From the NCBI GenBank assembly GCA_038240295.1, contig JBBSDW010000062.1:1-18272 (forward strand): DNA of 18,272 nucleotides, written 5' to 3'. The DNA is from JABDDM01 sp038240295. GTDB taxonomy: Bacteria > Bacteroidota > Ignavibacteria > Palsa-1295. This document shows, in pieces, positions 6,965 through 13,210 of this stretch (position 1 is the first letter of the stretch; every line of letters begins with the position of its first letter). A program made the position numbers and the translations under genes. A model generated the notes under the pieces. That model worked only from the letters and a program-made list of their open reading frames with translations, was not told the DNA's origin and searched no databases.

Positions 6965-7390
6965 ATGGCAAGAAAGATCAGGGTACTCATAGCAAAAGCA
7001 GGACTTGACGGACACGATCGCGGCGCAAAGGTGATCGCGGCCGCATTGCGCGATGCTGGTATGGAGGTGATCTATACAGGGCTGCGACAAACGCCAGAGA
7101 TGATCGTCGAAGCCGCGATCCAGGAGGATGTCGATGTCATCGGGATCTCGATCCTGAGTGGCGCGCACATGACCGTTTTTCCTCGAATTCTGAATTTGCT
7201 GAAAGATCATGATGCCGAAGATATTCTGCTCACAGGCGGCGGGATCATGTCCGAAGAGGACATCGAAGCGTTAAAGCTGAAGGGGACAGGACAGATGTTC
7301 ACGCCGGGCGCACCCATGTCCGAGATCGTCGCCTATATCCAGGCATGGTTCGAAAAAACGCGAGGCGCTCTCGAGCCTGCGATCACGTGA
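6965..7390 (+). CDS. Stand-alone cobalamin (B12)-binding subunit, methylmalonyl-CoA mutase C-terminal type
   Basis: A 141-residue protein made up almost entirely of the B12-binding domain found at the C-terminus of methylmalonyl-CoA mutase. GLDGHDRGAKV holds the DxHxxG motif whose His ligates cobalt from below. SILSGAH and LLTGGGI are the other cobalamin-tail contacts. In organisms with a split mutase this small subunit pairs with a separate catalytic subunit to interconvert methylmalonyl-CoA and succinyl-CoA. No catalytic subunit, epimerase or MeaB/ArgK chaperone is seen nearby, so the partner must be elsewhere or the protein serves a related mutase. It has its own probable promoter and stands alone, followed by tRNA-Ser. 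Confidence 0.9.
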   Translation: MARKIRVLIAKAGLDGHDRGAKVIAAALRDAGMEVIYTGLRQTPEMIVEAAIQEDVDVIGISILSGAHMTVFPRILNLLKDHDAEDILLTGGGIMSEEDIEALKLKGTGQMFTPGAPMSEIVAYIQAWFEKTRGALEPAIT

Positions 7391-7460
7391 TCCGCAGGGA
7401 ACCTGAAGAAGGCAGCAGCGCTTTTGTGAGCGACTTCTATTAAAAGAAGACAGAGCATCT

Positions 7461-7548
7461 GGAGGGGTGCAAGAGTGGTTTAATTGGGTCGCCTGGAAAG
7501 CGGCTGTACGTGAATAGCGTACCGAGAGTTCGAATCTCTCCTCCTCCG
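7461..7548 (+). tRNA. tRNA-Ser (anticodon GGA)
   Basis: An 88-base class II tRNA. The acceptor arm GGAGGGG (7461-7467) pairs with CTCCTCC (7541-7547) with one G-T wobble; the discriminator is G7548, as usual for serine. The anticodon loop CTGGAAA gives GGA at 7495-7497. A long variable arm (GTACG..CGTAC) and a T arm GAGAG/TTCGAAT/CTCTC (7524-7540) are present. CCA is not encoded. It reads UCC/UCU serine codons. Confidence 0.96.
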
Positions 7549-7586
7549 CAATCACATTCTAAAGTATTCCGACGCAGGCAGGTTGA

Positions 7587-7802
7587 ATGCACGAATACCT
7601 TGTGGTCATTGAGAAGACAGAGACTGTCTATTCGGTCAATTCACCTGATGTTGACGGTAGTGTAGCCGCCGCTGAATCGCGGCAGGAAGTAGAACACGTC
7701 ATGAACGAAGCCTTGCTTTTTCATATCGAGGCGATGATCGAGGAGGGCTATTCCGTCCCTGAGCCGAGCGCTTACCCGAAGATAATGAAGATTGCTGCTT
7801 GA
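7587..7802 (+). CDS. Orphan HicB-like antitoxin-family protein
   Basis: A 71-residue protein matching the HicB-like family: EYLVVIEKTETVYSVNSPD, a variant of the usual SPDLPGCVA loop (here SPDVDGSVAA), then SRQEVEHVMNEALLFHIEAM and GYSVPEPSAY. In complete HicAB modules this partly degraded RNase-H-like fold blocks a HicA double-stranded-RNA-binding toxin. Here the flanking genes are tRNA-Ser (38 bases upstream) and a membrane protein; no ~60-residue HicA ORF is visible. There is also no DNA-binding C-terminal extension. It is probably a solo family member of unknown role, perhaps a remnant. AGG seven bases before the ATG may serve as a weak SD. Confidence 0.8.
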   Translation: MHEYLVVIEKTETVYSVNSPDVDGSVAAAESRQEVEHVMNEALLFHIEAMIEEGYSVPEPSAYPKIMKIAA

Positions 7803-7848
7803 TTCAACAGTGCAACCCACCAAGTTCAGGTCATAGAAAATAAATTCA

Positions 7849-8355
7849 ATGAACGCTGCCCACCTTCATCTTCTCGTCAATCATCTTCCTGTCGTCGGTG
7901 AGATCTTTAGCGTTTGCTTGATGCTCTACGGAGTCATTCGCAAGAATCTCGAAGTCAAACGCGCAGCGCTGTGGGCGTATGTCGTTACGGGGATCAGCAC
8001 GTTTGTAGCCAACTTAACCGGGGATCCTGCGGCGCAGTTTATCAAGCCGTTGCATCTCGTTGATGCTGCTCGAATCTCAGAGCATGCACATGCCGCCGAT
8101 TTTGCCTTGTGGTCATGTGCGCTCGTTGGTTCACTTGCACTGATCGCACTCTTGCTCACACGCGGAGTGCCCGCCATCAAGGCACCCAAGCTGATGAATA
8201 CCTTTATCATCGCTTCGTTCGCGGTTTCACTGTTTGCAGTCTCGGTGCTTGTACGAGTTTCCGAACTCGGTGGAGCGATCAGGCATACAGAGGATTCGAT
8301 CCCTGCCGTGATCGACTCCTCGCATCATGCGGTCACGGCTCCCCTCGGAAAATAA
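7849..8355 (+). CDS. Four-helix membrane protein with conserved-looking histidines (DUF2231-like)
   Basis: A 168-residue integral membrane protein. Hydrophobic segments are at about 13-30, 39-56, 84-104 and 115-135. The first begins with HLHLLVNHLPVVG, a pattern I associate with DUF2231-like and related membrane proteins. Histidines H5, H7, H12, H79, H81 and H146 lie near the helix ends and might bind heme or metal, but no cofactor motif is proven. The function is not known. It lies 46 bases after the HicB-like gene; a small hairpin follows the stop. Confidence 0.75.
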   Translation: MNAAHLHLLVNHLPVVGEIFSVCLMLYGVIRKNLEVKRAALWAYVVTGISTFVANLTGDPAAQFIKPLHLVDAARISEHAHAADFALWSCALVGSLALIALLLTRGVPAIKAPKLMNTFIIASFAVSLFAVSVLVRVSELGGAIRHTEDSIPAVIDSSHHAVTAPLGK

Positions 8356-8373
8356 TTCTGGAAGTTCAGAATT
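8354..8373 (+). terminator. Hairpin at the stop of the membrane protein gene, possible weak terminator
   Basis: AATTCTG (8354-8360) and CAGAATT (8367-8373) form a perfect 7-base stem with a 6-base loop, starting in the stop codon. There is no T tract directly after it (GTAACTGTTTTG), so efficient termination is doubtful. Confidence 0.3.
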
Positions 8374-8428
8374 GTAACTGTTTTGTGATCATTGCGTAGA
8401 CGGTTGCATTCACTTTTTGCATCGCACT

Positions 8429-8905
8429 ATGAACCAGGCAGAACGCACGCCACTCATCGAAGGCATTCGGAACACCCCTCAAAAGCTAAGCGACGCCGTC
8501 AAAGGTCTTAACGAATCCCAACTCGGAACGCCATATCGCGAAGGAGGTTGGACACTGGCGCAGATCGTCCATCACATCGCCGATTCGCACATGCATGCAT
8601 TTTTGCGAACAAAATCTATTCTAACCGAGGATCACCCTACGCTGAGACCATACGATCAGGATACCTGGGCGAAACATCCCGATGCCCGTTCGAACAATGT
8701 CGCAACCTCGCTGAACATTGTTGATGGACTCCACACGCGCTGGGCGGAGTTGTTCTCAGGCCTAACGGAAGATCAATGGAAACGCACCGCATATCATCCG
8801 GAGCGCGGAGAACTCTCGACGGAAAATTTGCTCGAAATGTACGCATGGCATGGGCCGCACCACATCGAGCAGATCACAAACTTCCGTAACGCAAGCGGCT
8901 GGTAG
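8429..8905 (+). CDS. YfiT/BstA-type putative metal-dependent thiol S-transferase (DinB superfamily)
   Basis: A 158-residue cytosolic four-helix-bundle protein of the DinB/YfiT superfamily. Close resemblance to B. subtilis YfiT (from memory) is seen in LGTPYREGGWTLAQIVHHIADSHMH, LTEDHPTLRPYDQDTWA, LHTRWAELF, AYHPERGE and MYAWHGPHHIEQI. The metal-binding histidines are probably H48, H141 and H145. Family members bind Ni or Zn, and some transfer bacillithiol or related thiols to electrophiles. The N-terminus is about 20 residues shorter than YfiT. A TTG at 8417 is in frame, but ATG 8429 fits the alignment. With the second DinB-type gene at 9295, it suggests the host uses a low-molecular-weight thiol such as bacillithiol (inference). 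Confidence 0.88.
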   Translation: MNQAERTPLIEGIRNTPQKLSDAVKGLNESQLGTPYREGGWTLAQIVHHIADSHMHAFLRTKSILTEDHPTLRPYDQDTWAKHPDARSNNVATSLNIVDGLHTRWAELFSGLTEDQWKRTAYHPERGELSTENLLEMYAWHGPHHIEQITNFRNASGW

Positions 8906-8908
8906 GAG

Positions 8909-9238
8909 CTAAGACAGAAGCGCACCCAGGGGAGCATCGAACTCTGGCCTGACAAGGATAACATCGCCGATTGCGTTGTGCACTCCGAGTACGAGTACCT
9001 CACTGAGAAAATCTGCAATCTGTCGGGGAGGAAAATTGACGACAGCGAGGATAAGCGTGCCGATGAGAGCCTCTTTTGTGTAAAGTGAAGTGATCTGCGC
9101 GGACGAATGCTTCACGCCCGTCTCGCCAAAGTCGATCGTTAGTTTATAGGCGAGCTTTCGTGCTTTTGGAAACTCTTCGACTGCAATGATCTTCCCAATT
9201 CGGATCTCGGCCTCAAAAAAATGCTCGGGGGTGATCAT
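8909..9238 (-). CDS. csaA: CsaA-type tRNA-binding domain protein / export-related chaperone
   Basis: A 109-residue protein that matches CsaA over its whole length: FFEAEIRIGKIIAVEEFPKA, KLAYKLTIDFGE, KHSSAQITSLY, LIGTLILAVVNFPPRQIADF, SEVLVLG. CsaA is a homodimeric OB-fold protein related to the tRNA-binding domains of MetRS and Arc1p/Trbp111. In B. subtilis it has chaperone and protein-export activity. It ends 3 bases from the stop of the convergent YfiT-like gene. It diverges from the DinB-family gene at 9295 across 56 bases that contain two facing promoter boxes. Confidence 0.93.
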   Translation of the reverse strand: MITPEHFFEAEIRIGKIIAVEEFPKARKLAYKLTIDFGETGVKHSSAQITSLYTKEALIGTLILAVVNFPPRQIADFLSEVLVLGVHNAIGDVILVRPEFDAPLGALLS

Positions 9239-9247
9239 GTTCGCTGG

Positions 9248-9255
9248 TATCTTTG
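9248..9255 (+). promoter_or_regulatory. -7 element TATCTTTG for the DinB-family gene
   Basis: Exact TAnnTTTG match ending 39 bases before ATG 9295. A convincing -33 TTTG is not seen. Transcription would begin near 9262. Confidence 0.4.
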
Positions 9256-9278
9256 CCTGTGGAAGAATGATGATTCCG

Positions 9279-9286
9279 CAAAATTA
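9279..9286 (-). promoter_or_regulatory. -7 element TAATTTTG for csaA
   Basis: Read on the minus strand this is an exact TAnnTTTG, ending 40 bases before the csaA ATG at 9238. It faces the plus-strand element at 9248, so the two transcripts would overlap by about ten bases. Confidence 0.4.
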
Positions 9287-9294
9287 CAACGACA

Positions 9295-9792
9295 ATGTTT
9301 AGAAGGATCTCTGATTTCGAATCGAGCTGGGCCTACGAGCGTGAAGCGACAATAAAGATAATGAAAGCGCTCACACCCGCCTCACTCGATCAAAAGATCG
9401 ATGCCAAAGGACGGACACTTGGCAGACTTGCATGGCACGTAACAGAAACCGTACCTGAGATGCTGAACAAAGCCGGCCTTGCAATCAGCGAGATGCCGGA
9501 GTCAGAACATTCCTCAGACCCTTCAAAGATCGTGCAGGAATACTCAAGAGTTTCACAGGAAGCACTTGAAGCGATCAAGAAAAACTGGTCTGATGATTCA
9601 CTTGAGACAACACACGAAATGTATGGTAATCAGTGGGCCCGTGGCACCATCCTGAATATTTTGATCAGTCATCAGATCCATCATCGTGCACAGATGACAG
9701 TGCTCATGCGTCAGGCGAGCCTTGCGATCCCAGGCATGTATGGCCCGAGCCGCGAAGAGTGGGCCGAGATGAACATGCCCGCACTCGCCTAA
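9295..9792 (+). CDS. DinB-family protein
   Basis: A 165-residue DinB-superfamily four-helix protein. Probable metal ligands are H48 (RLAWHV), H126 and H130 (SHQIHHRAQ), the usual three-histidine arrangement. Its end, QASLAIPGMYGPSREEW, is a typical closing block for DinB proteins. DinB relatives include damage-inducible proteins of unclear function and thiol transferases such as mycothiol- or bacillithiol-dependent enzymes; the substrate here cannot be told. The protein is only distantly similar to the YfiT-like gene at 8429, so this is not a recent duplication. The start is fixed by ATG 9295 with a -7 element 39 bases upstream. Confidence 0.87.
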   Translation: MFRRISDFESSWAYEREATIKIMKALTPASLDQKIDAKGRTLGRLAWHVTETVPEMLNKAGLAISEMPESEHSSDPSKIVQEYSRVSQEALEAIKKNWSDDSLETTHEMYGNQWARGTILNILISHQIHHRAQMTVLMRQASLAIPGMYGPSREEWAEMNMPALA

Positions 9793-9831
9793 TGTGGGGT
9801 ATGCTTTAGCTTGCCCCCATCGATCTCAAAC

Positions 9832-11637
9832 ATGCCGCAAACGTTAGTCGAAGTCTTCGAAAAGAATTGCCAGGGCGAGCAAGCAGATCGAACATACATT
9901 CAATCGAAACCCGATCGCAGTCTTCCATTCGAACGAATCAGCTATGGTGATTTTGGAAAGCGCGTTCGTGTAGTTGCCTCTCGGATGCTTGATCTTGGGA
10001 TCGAGCGCGGGGAGCGCGTTGCGATCGTATCTGAATCGAGGCCCGAGTGGCTGATCGCCGATTTCGCATTGATGCTTATTGGCGCGATCTCCGTACCGAT
10101 GTTCCCGACGCTGACACAAAAGCAGGTCGAGCATATTTTGATCGACTCGGGCGCGAAAGCGATCGTCGTCTCGAACGAACTGCAACTTGGCAAAGCGGTA
10201 AAGTCCCTGTTGCAGACTCCCGATCTTCATCATATCATCGTGATGACAGAATCGACTCCACTTCCCACTGATCTCAACAATTGCACGGCGATTCATTGGA
10301 GCGCGCTCGAAACCGGACTTGTTACACCGCGTTCGCCAAGTCCAAGCTTTACGGAAGCAGCGGATGTCGTCACGATCATCTACACGAGCGGCACTACGGG
10401 TGTGCCGAGAGGTGTGATGCTTACGCATCGAAATCTGATCGCAAATGTGGAAGGCGCAATGGCTGCGATTCCTGCCGTGACGAGCGCAGACACGTTTCTC
10501 TCATTCTTGCCACTCTCGCATAGCTTCGAGCGTATCGCGTCTTATCTGGTTTTTTATGCAGGCGCTTCGATCGCTTTTGCGCATTCGATCGACACTGTTT
10601 CTGAAAACATGCTTGAGGTTCGCCCGACCGTCATGACAGGCGTACCCCGTTTCTTCGAACGTGTTCACACGCGCATCATAAAGCTTCGGGATGCAATGCC
10701 CGAGCGGCGGCAGAAGATATTCGATTGGGCAATGACCGTAGGCAAGATGGTAGCAAGAGCAGCAGAAGGGCTGCCCGTCCCAATAACCTACAAACTTCAA
10801 TACATCCTTGCCGACCGGCTGGTGCTCCGGAAAATTCGCGAGAGGACAGGTGGACGCATCCGTTTTTTTGTTTCGGGTGCGGCCGCGCTTAATCCGGAAG
10901 TGGGGCGCGCATTCGCTGGATTTGGTCTGCGGATCATCGAAGGTTACGGGATGACCGAGACCTCACCTGTGATTGCAGTGACACCGTTTGCGAAGATCAA
11001 ATGGGGAAAGGTCGGATTGCCGCTCAAGAATGTTGAAGTGAAGATCGCCGGCGATGGTGAAATACTTGCGCGGGGCCCGAGTGTGATGAAAGGTTATTAC
11101 AACATGCCTCAAGAAACTGCCGAAGCGATCGACAGCGAAGCTTGGATGCATACCGGCGACATCGGCACAATAGACGAAGACGGCTATATAGCGATCACCG
11201 ATCGAAAAAAGCACCTCTTCGTTTCCTCCGGTGGCAAGAATATCGCTCCTGCGCACATCGAAGCGTTGCTGGAGCAGTCGCCTTACGTTGAACAGGTCAT
11301 GCTCATTGGCGATAAACGGCAGTTTCTTACAGCGCTCATTGTGCCTCAACTGGATGCGATCAAAGAACATCTTAGCGCCGTCGGCATCCCATACGTTGAG
11401 AGTGTGGGAGTGACAGTCGAAGATCCCACGGTGCGAACTCTCATCGATTCTGAGATCGAACTTCGTTTGAAGGACCTTGCCACGTATGAGCGTGTTCGGC
11501 GATTTGTACTCATCACCGCACCCTTTTCGGTCGAGAATGGGATGCTCACGCCGACCTTTAAGGTAAAACGAAAGGAAGTAGAATCGCGCTTTGGCGAGTT
11601 GATCGAATCGTTATATTTCGATTCCCGGCATTCCTGA
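9832..11637 (+). CDS. Long-chain fatty acid-CoA ligase (AMP-forming)
   Basis: A 601-residue ANL-superfamily adenylating enzyme that activates fatty acids to acyl-CoA through an acyl-AMP. Motifs in order, from ATG 9832: P-loop YTSGTTGVPRG (184-194), FLPLSHSFER, RFFVSGAAALNP, GYGMTETSP (371-379), HTGDIG (440-445) and DRKKHLFVSSGGKNIAP (457-473). The ending TPTFKVKRK carries the catalytic C-terminal lysine region. Length and the SHSFERIA and GKNIAP variants match the bacterial FAA1/FadD15-like long-chain group rather than acetyl-CoA synthetase. It may be membrane-associated but has no transmembrane segment. A TTG at 9811 is in frame; ATG 9832 is preferred. It follows the DinB gene by 39 bases and might be co-transcribed. 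Confidence 0.94.
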   Translation: MPQTLVEVFEKNCQGEQADRTYIQSKPDRSLPFERISYGDFGKRVRVVASRMLDLGIERGERVAIVSESRPEWLIADFALMLIGAISVPMFPTLTQKQVEHILIDSGAKAIVVSNELQLGKAVKSLLQTPDLHHIIVMTESTPLPTDLNNCTAIHWSALETGLVTPRSPSPSFTEAADVVTIIYTSGTTGVPRGVMLTHRNLIANVEGAMAAIPAVTSADTFLSFLPLSHSFERIASYLVFYAGASIAFAHSIDTVSENMLEVRPTVMTGVPRFFERVHTRIIKLRDAMPERRQKIFDWAMTVGKMVARAAEGLPVPITYKLQYILADRLVLRKIRERTGGRIRFFVSGAAALNPEVGRAFAGFGLRIIEGYGMTETSPVIAVTPFAKIKWGKVGLPLKNVEVKIAGDGEILARGPSVMKGYYNMPQETAEAIDSEAWMHTGDIGTIDEDGYIAITDRKKHLFVSSGGKNIAPAHIEALLEQSPYVEQVMLIGDKRQFLTALIVPQLDAIKEHLSAVGIPYVESVGVTVEDPTVRTLIDSEIELRLKDLATYERVRRFVLITAPFSVENGMLTPTFKVKRKEVESRFGELIESLYFDSRHS

Positions 11638-11705
11638 GTCGAAGGCGGTATGGAAGTTGCACGATGTTCTGACAGAATTAACTTGCAAGAATTATTTTCA
11701 ACGCC

Positions 11706-11888
11706 ATGCCAGCACCGAACACCCCAGAACGCCCCTCCGAACCATCTCCGACCCAGGCACCAGGTACCGAACCTGAGATCCAGCCAGCAACGCCCCAAAC
11801 TCCTCCTGCACCGAATGGCCCGGGGAATCCCATGCCGCAGCCGCAACCAATGCCTGGGCCGATGACGGGGAAAGCGTATTATTTCTGA
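11706..11888 (+). CDS. Proline-rich small hypothetical protein
   Basis: A 60-codon ORF about one third proline, with Thr, Gln, Glu and Asn, ending in MTGKAYYF. No signal peptide or domain is seen. All four proline codons are used for the same residue, which suggests selection for proline rather than a simple DNA repeat. No SD is visible. It fills most of the gap between the acyl-CoA ligase and the TerB-like gene. It could be a disordered small protein or chance low-complexity ORF; I rate the two about equally. Confidence 0.45.
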   Translation: MPAPNTPERPSEPSPTQAPGTEPEIQPATPQTPPAPNGPGNPMPQPQPMPGPMTGKAYYF

Positions 11889-11948
11889 GATCGAGCGGAT
11901 GTCGTCGTAGAATCAGAAGAGGCCTTCATCACGAAGATCGATCCTCCG

Positions 11949-11956
11949 TATCTTTG
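11949..11956 (+). promoter_or_regulatory. -7 element TATCTTTG for the TerB-like gene
   Basis: Exact TAnnTTTG, 23 bases before ATG 11980. It overlaps an in-frame GTG at 11956, which therefore is unlikely to be the start. Confidence 0.45.
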
Positions 11957-11979
11957 TGCGAACATCACATCAATTAGTT

Positions 11980-12558
11980 ATGCAGACCATCGAGGGGCCA
12001 GGATTTTTTTCGCCAGCGGATCGCGACATGCTCGCGAGTCTTCAGATAACGCACGACGGCTCTGAAGATGCAGACCGCCGAGGACTTGCAGCGTTGATGC
12101 TAAGTCCATTACTTGAATTGGCTGTCGCAGATGGAGCTACTACTACCGGCGAATTTGCGATCATCGAAGAGAATGTCAAGCGCCTCGAACATGATTTTGA
12201 GCTTACGACGAAGGAAGATCTCGAATCGATCGCGACAGTAATGGGGCTTTTACCTTTTGTGAAAGCTGAGTGGAAGACATCCGATTTCGAATCAGCGCGA
12301 GCACTGTTGCATCAGGCCATCCTGCGGTTACCTGAGAAGGTTCAACATGCGGTAAGGGATTTTATCGCCAGGGGTGCGCTCGAAGTCGCGAACGCATCTG
12401 GTGGCATTCTTCACTTGTTGAACATCAGCCGAAACGAGCGTTCGATCCTTCATTGCATCATCGAAGATCTCGAACTCGATCGGTGCGCAGAGGGCTTGTA
12501 TCTTATCGGCAAAACCGGCGACCGCATCAAGGACGGAATTGGTCAAGCTCGTCCTTAA
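11980..12558 (+). CDS. Hypothetical protein with weak TerB-like features
   Basis: A 192-residue soluble, mostly alpha-helical acidic protein. LMLSPLLELAVADGATTTGEFAIIEENVKRL resembles the first helices of TerB/DjlA-N type domains (helix, ADG turn, helix with acidic residues), and a second similar half may follow (LLPFVKAEW onwards). TerB-like domains occur in tellurite-resistance and membrane-stress proteins and may bind metal. The match is by eye and weak. No signal peptide or transmembrane segment is present. ATG 11980 was chosen because a promoter box overlaps the upstream GTG. Its last 32 bases overlap the 3' end of the convergent methyltransferase gene. Confidence 0.7.
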   Translation: MQTIEGPGFFSPADRDMLASLQITHDGSEDADRRGLAALMLSPLLELAVADGATTTGEFAIIEENVKRLEHDFELTTKEDLESIATVMGLLPFVKAEWKTSDFESARALLHQAILRLPEKVQHAVRDFIARGALEVANASGGILHLLNISRNERSILHCIIEDLELDRCAEGLYLIGKTGDRIKDGIGQARP

Positions 12559-13084
12559 ATAGACGTAGCGATTCGAAAAGCGCCACTCCATAGGCAACTG
12601 CGACATTCAGTGAATGTTTCGCTCCGATCATTGGGATCTCAACCGAAAAGTCGCAAGCGCCGAGTACCTCGTCGCTCACACCCGTCACCTCGTTACCAAC
12701 GATAAGTGCAAGCGGGAAATTTTTACGCGTAAGCGAGTAAAGCGAGATCGGGTCGTTCGTTAGTTCAAGTGCTGCAACAGAGAAACCTCTCGATCTTGCG
12801 CTCGCAATTGCTTCCTCGATGGTCTCAAAATGAGCGGTCGGCACCGTACGGGTCGCCCCGAGTGCCGTCTTATCGATCTCTATGCGCGGAGGATGCGGTG
12901 TGTATCCGACGGTGAATAATGCTTCCAGCCTGACAGCATCCGAAGTCCGGAACATCGACCCCACATTATAGAGGCTGCGAACATTTTCAATGATCGCAAT
13001 GAGTGGAAATCGGCGTGCGGTATCAGCCGCCGCTATTTCGGAAAGCCTGACCTGCTTTAATTCTTCAGTCGAAAGTCGTTTCAT
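12527..13084 (-). CDS. TrmH-family (SpoU) RNA 2'-O-methyltransferase
   Basis: A 185-residue SPOUT-fold methyltransferase. The three family motifs are present: ENVRSLYNVGSMFRTSDA (33-50), LIVGNEVTGVS (127-137) and IPMIGAKHSLNVAVAYG (150-166), which forms the S-adenosylmethionine-binding knot. N34/R36 of motif 1 and S158/N160 of motif 3 are the conserved catalytic and binding positions. The substrate is tRNA or rRNA ribose; the exact nucleotide cannot be told. The protein lacks the N-terminal substrate-binding domain of RlmB and is closer to the short TrmH/TrmL size class. Its 3' end overlaps the TerB-like gene on the other strand by 32 bases. Confidence 0.92.
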   Translation of the reverse strand: MKRLSTEELKQVRLSEIAAADTARRFPLIAIIENVRSLYNVGSMFRTSDAVRLEALFTVGYTPHPPRIEIDKTALGATRTVPTAHFETIEEAIASARSRGFSVAALELTNDPISLYSLTRKNFPLALIVGNEVTGVSDEVLGACDFSVEIPMIGAKHSLNVAVAYGVALFESLRLFKDELDQFRP

Positions 13085-13128
13085 CGTTTAAAATGGGGCA
13101 CGAAGAATTACCTCTATCTGGAGGATTC

Positions 13129-13185
13129 ATGCCTCCGAGTACGGTTGTTATGAGTTGCGAATCGGGACGGTCGAATCCCCGATGA
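13129..13185 (+). other. Possible short leader ORF with a strong SD, upstream of the glycosyltransferase
   Basis: GGAGG (13120-13124) lies four bases before an ATG that opens an 18-codon ORF (MPPSTVVMSCESGRSNPR). GGAGG can pair with CCTCC (13132-13136), placing the start codon in the 7-base loop. Its TGA overlaps a second ATG (MKAF, then stop). It could be a translated leader for the large membrane gene or chance. Confidence 0.25.
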
Positions 13186-13210
13186 AAGCATTTTGAACGC
13201 TCTACGATCT

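Noticed and set aside
7422..7454. Terminator or promoter between the B12 subunit and tRNA-Ser
   Set aside because: The CTTCT/AGAAG stem is only five bases without a T tract, and TTTTG and TATTAAAA are only 11 bases apart.
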